In this document: in pieces, positions 45,046-53,441 of the stretch
How positions within the stretch are numbered: position 1 is the first letter of the stretch
Layout of the letters: every line of letters begins with the position of its first letter
NCBI GenBank assembly: GCA_019634245.1
Contig: JAHQVR010000197.1
Span: forward strand, 30,127-94,126
Source: Gammaproteobacteria bacterium
GTDB lineage: Bacteria > Pseudomonadota > Gammaproteobacteria > Granulosicoccales > Granulosicoccaceae
Reading direction: 5' to 3'
Length of the DNA stretch: 64,000 nucleotides
Position numbers and translations under genes: made by a program
The notes under the pieces: generated by a model
The model's database searches: none
Seen by the model: only the letters and a program-made list of their open reading frames with translations
What the model was told of the DNA's origin: nothing

Positions 45046-46040
45046 TGGGCATTCTCAGGTGATAGCCCGATCCACACTTTGTCATTATCTATGGAGTACT
45101 TTTTAAGAACACGAAACTGACAGTGGGAACGCTCAGCTGCGCGACAATTGGTGTCGACTATTAATCCCAGACTCTCATACCACCGATTACGTAAAAACCA
45201 ATGCCGATGCGAAAGCTCTGTGTTATCGATAATTTGATCCAACGAATCTTCACAATCGGAGTCACTCAGATCTGTAGTTAGCCAGATCAGAAAACCGACA
45301 CCCGAAAATCGATTTTGCTCGGAGCCTTCATCGGCGCATACCTGTTCTAAATACGGCTTACACGAGGCTCCCTGCTGGGCACATCGCCTCTCTCCAGCTT
45401 TGGATAACCTTCTCACAGCCCAAGTGGCAACCCGCAAGGCAGCACTGTGAATAAAATCACTTGCATATAGTGTCACAGTGGGATAACGAGCCAAACGACT
45501 CGCAGCCATAGGTAGTAACGGTTGTTGTGAGAACACCTGTTCCAGCAACGCTTGGGCTTGCATCTGTGCCATAGAATTTGGCAGCTGTACAAGAAACGCC
45601 ACTGCTTCCCTTAGCGTAGTATCGGCTACCGATAGATTAACTAGCCGGTTAACTGGATTGTTAATGAAATTTGAAGACACCACATACCATAGCCGACCAT
45701 CCGCTGGAGATAAGAAGCGATAGGATTGATCCGAAAATTGAATGTAACTGGGCAACAGACCAATGGCATACCTACCAGATCCACACGGGGGATTGGGACC
45801 AGCCTTCAATGGCAATGAAGGACTATCAGTGTCATCGGTATCTGGGCACGGCAAATGCCCCGGCCCTGCGCCATTGACTCCATAAAGATCTTGATAGCTT
45901 GTCGCATAGGCGATCAAACTCAAACGAGCATCCCCAAGAGGCTTAGGCCATCGAGATTGATCATCGATCGAATTCTCAGACAACCCCAGAAAGCTTAACA
46001 GCGTTATCAAGAGCAACCATGAGCCAGTCGTTAGCTTCAT
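45042..46040 (-). CDS. Secreted cysteine-rich protein with pseudopilin-like LPCP domain
   Basis: A 332-residue protein from ATG 46040 (MKLTTGSWLLLITLLSFLGL, a Sec-type signal; an in-frame codon at 46064 would add eight residues). It lacks a prepilin cleavage motif. ARLSLIAYATSYQDLYGVNG followed by GPGHLPCPDTD and DGRLWYVVSSNFINNPVNRL is the pattern of a pilin-associated family whose members usually sit behind a pilin helix; the same LIxYA...LPCP core is in the neighbouring pilin. Eight cysteines in the mature part suggest a disulfide-bonded exported protein. Role unknown; tip adhesin or pilus-associated subunit are guesses. Confidence 0.72.
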   Translation of the reverse strand: MKLTTGSWLLLITLLSFLGLSENSIDDQSRWPKPLGDARLSLIAYATSYQDLYGVNGAGPGHLPCPDTDDTDSPSLPLKAGPNPPCGSGRYAIGLLPSYIQFSDQSYRFLSPADGRLWYVVSSNFINNPVNRLVNLSVADTTLREAVAFLVQLPNSMAQMQAQALLEQVFSQQPLLPMAASRLARYPTVTLYASDFIHSAALRVATWAVRRLSKAGERRCAQQGASCKPYLEQVCADEGSEQNRFSGVGFLIWLTTDLSDSDCEDSLDQIIDNTELSHRHWFLRNRWYESLGLIVDTNCRAAERSHCQFRVLKKYSIDNDKVWIGLSPENAQ

Positions 46041-46041
46041 A

Positions 46042-46902
46042 CTATTGCACGTTTGGCCCAACAACCAGGCTTAATTTGGATCCGCCACGCAAGTGCAGCC
46101 TCAATTTCTTTCCATGATCGAACAGCTCAGCTGATTCAATTTCTGGGTGTTTCTCTACTGGCAATCCATCGATAAATAATTGTGTATCAGCCCCAAGAAC
46201 CAATCCTGTTAGCCGGTAGCGACGCTTTGACCTGGATTCATAACGCTTTGTCTTTGGCGGCGGCGTAGCCACAACAGCAGAGGCGTGTTCTATTCGCTGC
46301 TGTGGTTCGTTCTCGTTGGTTGTTACGCCTGCCATTGTATTGGTGTGGTACACATCAAAAACGCACTGCAATTGAGTTGTCTTAGAGAACGTATAATTGC
46401 AATGCCGAACTTCAAGCGGCCAGGGTGAAATCGCTGCTTGTATTCTTGTACGGATCGCGATCATCGGGCTTGTTAAATCTGATGCATAGCTAATGCGTAT
46501 CCGGGAAACAAACACCCCCGGATCATCTTGAGAATCTGCGACACTCACTTTCGGATACAGCCTGACGGGCTCTTCAACACTTAATTCCATTAAATGGATG
46601 CCTAGGTTTTCACGGGAGTTTTTGACAGACTCATGAATCGCTAAGTTTAGTTCTCGCATCGTTTCTTTTAACGTAGCCTGTCCCACTTGTGGCGTCGAAT
46701 CCGGAGGAAAAGCATCGTTTATAGATAGATCGACGGCAGTCCAGTGATTGTTCTTAAGATGCAAACCTCGCAACTCCTCCGCCATGTCCGCAGAAGGCCA
46801 ATACATTACAAACAGCAGAATCAATAGCGCACTGGTGACAATAAAAATACAAATCTTATACAACCAACGAGCGTGACATACCCTGGCGAACGTCACGTTC
46901 AA
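46042..46902 (-). CDS. PilO/GspM-like membrane protein with PilP/MshK-like C terminus
   Basis: A 286-residue bitopic protein: short cytoplasmic tail, membrane segment about 15-35 (ICIFIVTSALLILLFVMYW), then periplasm. The middle (75-165) looks like a ferredoxin-like assembly domain by length and position only. The end (228-282) RRYRLTGLVLGADTQLFIDG followed by EIESAELFDHGKKLRLHL resembles the small HR/MshK/PilP domain that touches the secretin. It would link inner-membrane platform and outer-membrane secretin. It starts with TTG 46902 overlapping the PilM-like stop (TTGA). A GTG at 46896 is an alternative. Confidence 0.6.
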   Translation of the reverse strand: MNVTFARVCHARWLYKICIFIVTSALLILLFVMYWPSADMAEELRGLHLKNNHWTAVDLSINDAFPPDSTPQVGQATLKETMRELNLAIHESVKNSRENLGIHLMELSVEEPVRLYPKVSVADSQDDPGVFVSRIRISYASDLTSPMIAIRTRIQAAISPWPLEVRHCNYTFSKTTQLQCVFDVYHTNTMAGVTTNENEPQQRIEHASAVVATPPPKTKRYESRSKRRYRLTGLVLGADTQLFIDGLPVEKHPEIESAELFDHGKKLRLHLRGGSKLSLVVGPNVQ

Positions 46903-48389
46903 TTCTGCGCAGACATTTCATCTTGAAGCACCATAAACACTGAATACGCTCCAGCGGAGCTATCATTCAAAAATAGATCATCCGTTGGAGCTACCAGTAG
47001 ATCAGCAGACCGGACAAAAGAAGCCGCTCGCAAGCGGTTTACAAACTCAACTATCTGCCCCTGTTGTTTTCTTGCACTCAAGTCTCCACTAACGACACCA
47101 GACAAGACAACATTTAAGTGCTCCGGAATTGGTCTTTCGAGATCAAGATCTCTGTACGACACGGTGTCATCAAGGTGCCCACCTTTAGAAAAGCTCAAGC
47201 GTTGTAGCTCAAGGTTTGAAAATTCCTTGTAAATATCTAATACGCCCTGATACCAACTCTCGAAGGCAGCCGGTGGTTCTGCCTGCAATGATTCCAGCGA
47301 ATTCAAACTGTCAACTAACATGCTCGCCTGCGGATGGATAGACAGTGCAGATTGTTTATGGGTTTGAATAGAGTCGTTTAGATGTTTCAGAGTTTCTTGT
47401 CTCTTTGAGCGTTGTGCAAACGCTTCAACGGCGATAGATGCGGTGACTATAACCATCATCACGGCAATACCGAGTGACAAAGCATTCGCAACCGCTACCC
47501 ACCGAAGTGAAACCGCCTGTTTTTGTGCATCACTAAACGACCATTGATGGGAAGCCAATACCGCTATTCGACCAAAGCAGCGCCACTTGGTAAAACTCAA
47601 TCGAGTGGCAGATTTAAGCACATTGATCATGCCAGTCCAACGCTGCACTTCTAAAGGTATTTGAATATCTGTTTCGGGACCATGAACCATCAGTTTGGCA
47701 ACAGCTGAACCGGTACTTAATATTTGCCGTTGCTCTGTTAGCCAGTTATCTCCTCTTAATAATACTGGGACACCCTCATCGACAAGACCCTCTGCTTGCA
47801 AATACTCAATCGCATCCAGTACAGCTTGAGCCTCCTGACCAGTTACCACTCGACGGCTCGATACAAATGTGGCTTCACCCGCAGATGCGAACACCAGGCG
47901 TAACTCACTACCTTGGTCAAACTCTAACGTATCCACACAGAGGGCTGATTGTCGACCAAAGCTCCGGTATAGCTCCGATGAGATGGACTCTGAGTAGGAA
48001 TTCACAGTTGATATACGACCGATTCGCGAATAGTTCTCCAACCATTGCTGGATTGAGTCAGGCAGGGATACGGTGTTGATAATAAAGCGAGCTTTAGTGA
48101 CAGGAAAACGCAAATACACAATTCGACTATTAGGATAATCTTGCTTAAGCTGAGCAACGAAATGGCGTCTAGCGAAGTAATCACGCCATAGTCGACCTAC
48201 CCTTACCCACTGTATGGTTTCGATGCTTTCAAGCTCTGCGGCAATAAACACACGAAGCGATTCATTCATCTTCGCTACTGCGGGAACATCGGGCAGGCTA
48301 AGCTCACCTCGACCATTAAAAGAGGGACTCAAATCCTCGACAGAAAAAATCATCACCGAGTCTTCCTCCACGGCGATTACCTGGCTCAT
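46899..48389 (-). CDS. PilM-PilN / GspL-like bitopic assembly platform protein
   Basis: A 496-residue protein from ATG 48389, overlapping the GspF-like stop (ATGA). Cytoplasmic N-terminal part of about 295 residues (weak PilM/GspL actin-like character: LCVDTLEFDQGSELRLVFAS), one membrane segment at about 298-322 (WVAVANALSLGIAVMMVIVT), then a helical stretch (about 323-400) and a PilN-like periplasmic domain. This is the topology of GspL or of a PilM fused to PilN. In T4P it would couple the cytoplasmic motor to the PilO-like partner, which is the next gene. Family assignment rests on topology and place more than on motifs. Confidence 0.6.
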   Translation of the reverse strand: MSQVIAVEEDSVMIFSVEDLSPSFNGRGELSLPDVPAVAKMNESLRVFIAAELESIETIQWVRVGRLWRDYFARRHFVAQLKQDYPNSRIVYLRFPVTKARFIINTVSLPDSIQQWLENYSRIGRISTVNSYSESISSELYRSFGRQSALCVDTLEFDQGSELRLVFASAGEATFVSSRRVVTGQEAQAVLDAIEYLQAEGLVDEGVPVLLRGDNWLTEQRQILSTGSAVAKLMVHGPETDIQIPLEVQRWTGMINVLKSATRLSFTKWRCFGRIAVLASHQWSFSDAQKQAVSLRWVAVANALSLGIAVMMVIVTASIAVEAFAQRSKRQETLKHLNDSIQTHKQSALSIHPQASMLVDSLNSLESLQAEPPAAFESWYQGVLDIYKEFSNLELQRLSFSKGGHLDDTVSYRDLDLERPIPEHLNVVLSGVVSGDLSARKQQGQIVEFVNRLRAASFVRSADLLVAPTDDLFLNDSSAGAYSVFMVLQDEMSAQN

Positions 48390-49417
48390 AGCAAACCTCC
48401 TACCTCTATCAATCGTTGATAAATGGGTAAAAACACACCCAGCACTATCCAAAGCAGAATTCCACCTGCGAATAGATAGGACAGAGGCACGAGTTTTTTG
48501 AAGAATGATTCAATTCGGTTTTTTTCTTGCGTCAGTAGCAGATGACCGATCGTTTCAATGCGCTGTATAAACTCTCCGCTTTTCTCAGAAAGCGTTAGCA
48601 TTGAAATCAGTCCCTGAGGTATCAAATGCTCAGTCTGTACACTTTGTGAGAAAGCCTGTCCACCGGAAACCGCTTCACGAACCCTCTTAAGCCTGTTGCA
48701 AAGCTTTTTATCAGCACACAGATTCTCACCTACCTGCATGGCTCTAACAAGAGGCAGCCGATGGCGTAGAAGTACCGCGATTGTTCGATAATATCGGACT
48801 AAATGAAAACGGCTAAAAATATAAACGGAATCTGTAGGCAAGCGGCGTCTTACGAAAAACAGCAGCAGTAAAACAGCCGCTACGAACACCCCAGGTAACA
48901 GTCCTGAATCTATTACTTCATGAAGGCGAATTAGATTCAATGAAAAAAAAGAGTGTGATACATCGCCTTTATCCATAAAATCTGTAGCTTTTGGCACTAG
49001 ATAAAGGATTTGGAATAGCGCAGCGGCAAACAATACACTAGAAGATATCAGTGGATACCAAAGGCTACTAATTAAAGATTTTTTAAGAGTAAATAGCCAG
49101 TCACGATATTGATTGATCTCTCGAATCGCCTGAACCAGGTTGCCAGTATGCTCCGCTTGCCGCACCAGCGCTACAGCAAGACCGCCAAACACATCTTCAT
49201 GAACAGCCAGCACATTGGCTAAACTACGGCCTTGGTTAAGCTGGGATCGTATGTTTGTGGTAATAGGCTTGATTGAGTGAGATACAGGAAAGCGCTCTAA
49301 GTACTCCAAGGCATCGGCAACTGAATAGTGGGCACTGAGTAACTCTTCAAACAACTCCAAGAATCTAGAGACATCTTCGCTGGGGACTTTGTTAAGCTTC
49401 ATCAAGCGCACAAGCAT
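48386..49417 (-). CDS. GspF/PilC/MshG-like inner membrane platform protein
   Basis: A 343-residue type II secretion F-type protein with two repeats, each of a helical cytoplasmic bundle followed by membrane segments: FLELFEELLSAHYSVADALE / SSVLFAAALFQILYLV in the first, IAVLLRHRLPLVRAMQVGEN / LFAGGILLWIVLGVFLPIYQ in the second, with one further membrane segment at about 200. SMLTLSEKSGEFIQRIETIG is the family-type loop. It is slightly shorter than PilC (about 405). ATG 49417 is used; TTG 49423 overlaps the motor stop. Confidence 0.88.
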   Translation of the reverse strand: MLVRLMKLNKVPSEDVSRFLELFEELLSAHYSVADALEYLERFPVSHSIKPITTNIRSQLNQGRSLANVLAVHEDVFGGLAVALVRQAEHTGNLVQAIREINQYRDWLFTLKKSLISSLWYPLISSSVLFAAALFQILYLVPKATDFMDKGDVSHSFFSLNLIRLHEVIDSGLLPGVFVAAVLLLLFFVRRRLPTDSVYIFSRFHLVRYYRTIAVLLRHRLPLVRAMQVGENLCADKKLCNRLKRVREAVSGGQAFSQSVQTEHLIPQGLISMLTLSEKSGEFIQRIETIGHLLLTQEKNRIESFFKKLVPLSYLFAGGILLWIVLGVFLPIYQRLIEVGGLL

Positions 49418-49419
49418 GA

Positions 49420-50787
49420 TCAAACACCCATCTCGCCGACGATGGGAGTGGCCTCCAAAACTCCAAACACCCGCTCAAACTCCGCTGGTTCGATGACCCC
49501 CTGGGTTAACAAAGAACGAGCTGTCCTCCACATGGGTACAAAACCACTTAACGTCGCATACGTGTCTAATCCACTCAATTCCGCAGGTGTACAAATACAC
49601 TGCCTTACTGCCTCAGTAATCGGCAATACTTCCACCACCGCTTGACGTGATGTGTGATTTAATGAGTCTCCTTTAGTTCGTACTCGAACCAAACGTTGAC
49701 TGACCACCATGCTCAAAGACGCAGCCACCATCTCAGCATCACCGCTTAGGTCTATAAGTCTGCGGAGTGCCAGTATGCAATTCGCGGCGTGAACGGTTGA
49801 CAACATCAAGCGGCCACTGAGTGTTGCTCGTAAGCATTGCTTTACCGATTCAGAATCCCGCAATTCACCAATCAATAACACATCCGGATCTTGCCTAAGA
49901 ACAGCCCTAATGGCTTGAGCTAAATTCATTTTGTTTAAATTACCCAAGGACGTTTGTCGTACACGTGGCAATGAAAATTCAACTGGATCCTCCAACGTCA
50001 TCACGTGATTCGTATCGTTCTCCAACTCCCTTAACATGGCATAAAGAGTGGTAGTTTTTCCGCTACCAGTGGGTCCGCAAAGTATTATTAATCCGTGTGT
50101 TGATTTCAGACCTTGATGCAATAACTGCAAGGAATCTGCAGAGGTAATTAATTGGCTCAGCGATTGCCAGGAGCGTTGTTTTTGAACTCTCACAACGGTG
50201 TTCTCACCGTTTCGCACAGGGAAAGTTGAGACCCGGAAATCAACAGCCTCATCAAGAACATTGTGGCGAATCAAACCATCTTGGGGCATTCGCGATTCTG
50301 CGATGTTCATTTCGGCTAACACTTTAATGCGAACCAAAATGGCTTCTAACCAGGACTTGGTTATAGAGCATACGGGTTCGAGAACACCAGCAACACGAAA
50401 CCGAATTCTCAGAGAATCATCTTCCGGTGATAAATGAATGTCAGAAGCATCGCGAATAACTGCATCTTGGAACAGGGCCTCTACCAGTTCAACCGCAGGA
50501 GTCTCATCCTCAGAGCTCGATGAGTATTTTAAAACCACGGTTGAAAGTGCGAATCGATTTCCATAGGCCGCATTCAGCCCGCGTTGCACTTCCAGAGCAG
50601 ACATCGGCTGCCAGTCCAACTGCATGGTCATTGTCAGACAGTGTTTAACCTGTTCGCGCAGCTGAACATTTGGCTCAACGGCAACTCCCAATCGAAGCGT
50701 GATTCCGTCACTAAGAATTGAAATGGGCAGTACACACAGGCGACGAGCATCGAATTCATTTATCAGCAAGGTGGCATCCTTTTTCAC
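49420..50787 (-). CDS. GspE/PilB/MshE-like motor ATPase without zinc motif
   Basis: A 455-residue hexameric assembly ATPase. Walker A CGPTGSGKTT at 237-246, Asp box MTLEDPVEFSL, Walker B VLLIGELRDSES, His box STVHAANC; AESRMPQDG and the arginines around SDIHLSPEDDSLRIRFRV are in place. The four-cysteine zinc element of GspE/PilB/MshE is missing: the stretch after VSQRLVRVR goes straight to the C-terminal domain. The N-terminal region is short (about 100 residues). It is adjacent to the secretin (10 bp) and overlaps the GspF-like gene. Confidence 0.9.
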   Translation of the reverse strand: MKKDATLLINEFDARRLCVLPISILSDGITLRLGVAVEPNVQLREQVKHCLTMTMQLDWQPMSALEVQRGLNAAYGNRFALSTVVLKYSSSSEDETPAVELVEALFQDAVIRDASDIHLSPEDDSLRIRFRVAGVLEPVCSITKSWLEAILVRIKVLAEMNIAESRMPQDGLIRHNVLDEAVDFRVSTFPVRNGENTVVRVQKQRSWQSLSQLITSADSLQLLHQGLKSTHGLIILCGPTGSGKTTTLYAMLRELENDTNHVMTLEDPVEFSLPRVRQTSLGNLNKMNLAQAIRAVLRQDPDVLLIGELRDSESVKQCLRATLSGRLMLSTVHAANCILALRRLIDLSGDAEMVAASLSMVVSQRLVRVRTKGDSLNHTSRQAVVEVLPITEAVRQCICTPAELSGLDTYATLSGFVPMWRTARSLLTQGVIEPAEFERVFGVLEATPIVGEMGV

Positions 50788-50797
50788 CTGGCTTCTC

Positions 50798-52309
50798 CTA
50801 CGTAGATACCATTGGATGAAGCAGAATAATCAGCTCAGACTTGCGATTAACCTCTTTTATCGATCTAAAGAATCGCCCCAGCAAAGGAACATCTCCCAAG
50901 AAGGGTATTTGGTTCTCCACCGTGTCTTTGCTGTCTTGAATCAATCCGCCAATCACAGCGGTTTCTCCATTTTCAATTCTCAGCAATGATTCCATTTCCC
51001 GAACCTGGATTTCAGGCACCCCGTTGGTGACATTGGCGGCCGCCAATTCTGGATTAGGATCATTAACAAACCCCAAAATACGCGATAGTGTCGGTCGGAT
51101 ATTCAGCATCACTGCATTATCGTCGCTGATAAACGGAGTAACGTTCATAACCAGGCCAACAGGAACCGTTTTGATTTCGGTTTGCGTGACAACTTCATCG
51201 CGACTATCGCTACTACGTCGCTCCACCTGTACAGTGAAATACACTCGATTGTCGACCACTTTCAAAACTGCTGACTGGTTATTCAATGCAAGCAATTGAG
51301 GCCGAGAGATAATATTGACATCGCCAAATTGCTCCAATAGGCTCAGCGTCGTCGCAACATCTGTTGAGCCGTCTTGAAACACCCAACTCATAAGCCCAGT
51401 GGGTGCAGGCAGACGATCAACAGTCTCTTCACTGAGCACGGGGGATTGTGTTAAGACTGAAGCAGCATTCAGTGACGGCAGTCGTTGTCCGATCACTTGC
51501 CAATCGACACCTGCGGAGAATTCCTCTCGAAGAACAACCTCCAAAACGGATGCCTGTATGAGCACCTGCTTCTCAGACTGGGAGGCTAGCCGCTGTAAGT
51601 ATTGATCAAGCGCCGCATGTGCCTCATGAGAGCCATACAGCGTAATAAATCCAGCATCTCGATTGATCGTAGCAATCGGATTACCACCGAGAGCACTTAG
51701 CAACTTTTCAACATCAGACTCTACCGATGACCAGAATGTGTGATCAACAGCGTTTTCAATTCGCGTTTCCGAACTGTTGGCCACCAAACCAGCACCTTGT
51801 GTCGTGCTGTTAATCGTGCCAACTTGAGTAGCGAGCCCAACAGTACTGACCATACGGCGATTAAGATTTAAATAGTTAACTGGATAAGTATCGGTATATG
51901 GTGTTGCACCCCAAATATGCAGCACCGAAAACTCAATTTCCCAATGCAATGGGGTTTGAGAGGACAGCCGTGACAGCGTTGCATCCAAAGACAAGTCTTG
52001 GGAACGGAAAGTCACTCGCGCATCTAGCTCATCGTGTAACTCCAACCCTAAACCGGCATCGGTTGCCAGCGCATAAAGCAGGGTCGGTAATGCCATATCT
52101 ACAGCATTGACTGACAAGGTGTGCGCTTGGTCATCAATAGGTGCAGCACTGGGCGCGCTCTTGGTTGATACAGCAGCAGGAACAGCCGCGTCGCCACTTA
52201 ACCAATCCAGAAGCTCGTTATTAGAAGAAGAGTCGGGTGTGCCACAGCCGTACACAAGACAAGAAAAAGGTAGGCACAATAGAAAGCGTAGTAAAAACCA
52301 AAAGCTCAT
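50798..52309 (-). CDS. MshL-like secretin (lipoprotein)
   Basis: A 503-residue outer membrane channel protein. Signal sequence with a candidate lipobox LVYGC (Cys22; Tyr at -2 is unusual). STN-like domain about 65-118, secretin N-type domain about 186-245 (SSVESDVEKLLSALGGNPIA), and the secretin core 247-500 with NIISRPQLLALNNQSAVLKV, VGLVMNVTPFISDDNAVMLN and the signature FLGDVPLLGRFFRSI...ELIILLHPMV. The size and single N domain are like MshL, and much smaller than PilQ or GspD. The ATG overlaps the stop of a four-codon mini-frame in the leader. Confidence 0.9.
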   Translation of the reverse strand: MSFWFLLRFLLCLPFSCLVYGCGTPDSSSNNELLDWLSGDAAVPAAVSTKSAPSAAPIDDQAHTLSVNAVDMALPTLLYALATDAGLGLELHDELDARVTFRSQDLSLDATLSRLSSQTPLHWEIEFSVLHIWGATPYTDTYPVNYLNLNRRMVSTVGLATQVGTINSTTQGAGLVANSSETRIENAVDHTFWSSVESDVEKLLSALGGNPIATINRDAGFITLYGSHEAHAALDQYLQRLASQSEKQVLIQASVLEVVLREEFSAGVDWQVIGQRLPSLNAASVLTQSPVLSEETVDRLPAPTGLMSWVFQDGSTDVATTLSLLEQFGDVNIISRPQLLALNNQSAVLKVVDNRVYFTVQVERRSSDSRDEVVTQTEIKTVPVGLVMNVTPFISDDNAVMLNIRPTLSRILGFVNDPNPELAAANVTNGVPEIQVREMESLLRIENGETAVIGGLIQDSKDTVENQIPFLGDVPLLGRFFRSIKEVNRKSELIILLHPMVST

Positions 52310-52346
52310 AACAAATCCATTTGTCGGGGCAGTCCTTCCTGGACTG
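52306..52346 (-). promoter_or_regulatory. Secretin leader: mini-frame and 6-bp hairpin
   Basis: On the minus strand CAGTCC-AGGAA-GGACTG (52346-52330) forms a 6-bp stem whose loop carries the purine-rich AGGAAGG. Ten bases later begins ATG GAT TTG TTA TGA (52320-52306), whose stop overlaps the secretin ATG at 52309. The arrangement could couple secretin translation to the mini-frame or hide the ribosome site in the stem. Confidence 0.35.
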
Positions 52347-52415
52347 TTCTTCGTATGAGACTACAACACTAAGCGTTGATTAATCTCTTGCAATCACGAA
52401 AGCTCTGAGCAAAGG

Positions 52416-53381
52416 CTACACAGCAACCAGTGCTATCGCAGCGGCCATCGAGGCCACGATGCCAAAGCCGAACACCATCACCACACCTCGACGGTGGCGG
52501 ACCAAGAAAGAGCGTTTCACCGGCGATTCAGGTTTAGCCGGTAAGCCCGCCATCATAAGATGAGACATCGACAAACGATCAGCATCTTCCAGGCTAGCAA
52601 TCATGAAAGCATTGCGTGCCAGGTTGTTGATCGTTCGAAACACTCCATCAGAGCGATCGGCGATGAAATAGGCCATTTCACGTGTGAATAAGTACCGCCG
52701 ATTAAAATCGAACAGCAACATGTGGTGGTGCAGATACTCCGAGATCTCCGCCAGGGTCAATCGCCTCAAAAAGTGCTCGGGAGCAGAGGCCGACAGCGGT
52801 TGGGTGGGTGCGCGATCATCGCTGGGTTCGAACAACACAAACTGAAATACTGGCTGTCCATAGGTTTCCAAAGAGGCCAGTTCCTCTAATACCAGTCTCG
52901 CTCGATGCTCTAAACGCTGCGACGAATCGATTATCAGTAAAAAGGGCTTGTCACCCGGTAAGGGCCCCAACAGCGCGGCACGCAGCCGGGTTATGGCAGC
53001 TTCCATAACTTCTTCACTCGCACCGCGCGAAGCTTCTTTGAGCGATATGATGGCGGCGTCGCCTGAACAAATTTCGATCAGCAAATGACGGATGACGCTT
53101 TCCAGACTTAAATGACTGTGGTCATAACGGATAATGTTGTAACGATGTTGCAGCCGCTCGGCGACCACCAGACTCATCATCGTCTTACCACTGCCCTTTT
53201 CACCGGCAATCGTAATCGAAACTTGCCCGTCGGAAAGCGACCGTATCGTGCCATCGATTAACTGGCCACGATCACCACCACCAAAGAACAAGAAAATGTT
53301 ATTGGCATTATGAAACGGTCCGTGCGTTGCGGAGTAATACTGCTTTCGATCAGCACCAACACTAGAGTCTTTCAAACCCAT
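52416..53381 (-). CDS. ExeA/MshM-like AAA protein with C-terminal membrane anchor
   Basis: A 321-residue protein of the ExeA/GspA/MshM family. P-loop AGEKGSGKT (59-67). The Walker B position reads FLLIIDSSQRLE (Asp152): the residue after Asp is Ser, not the usual catalytic Glu. AAA lid region YLHHHMLLFDFNRRYLFTRE and RSDGVFRTINNLARNAFMIA. A membrane segment lies at the C terminus (about 297-320). It lacks the periplasmic peptidoglycan-binding part of ExeA. Family members help secretin assembly or pilus biogenesis; here it is the first gene of the locus, 106 bp before the secretin. Confidence 0.82.
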   Translation of the reverse strand: MGLKDSSVGADRKQYYSATHGPFHNANNIFLFFGGGDRGQLIDGTIRSLSDGQVSITIAGEKGSGKTMMSLVVAERLQHRYNIIRYDHSHLSLESVIRHLLIEICSGDAAIISLKEASRGASEEVMEAAITRLRAALLGPLPGDKPFLLIIDSSQRLEHRARLVLEELASLETYGQPVFQFVLFEPSDDRAPTQPLSASAPEHFLRRLTLAEISEYLHHHMLLFDFNRRYLFTREMAYFIADRSDGVFRTINNLARNAFMIASLEDADRLSMSHLMMAGLPAKPESPVKRSFLVRHRRGVVMVFGFGIVASMAAAIALVAV

Positions 53382-53441
53382 AAAAAAATGCCACCTGTCC
53401 GGTCAATAAACTTGATAATGGTTCGTCTTCCCGGACGGAAA

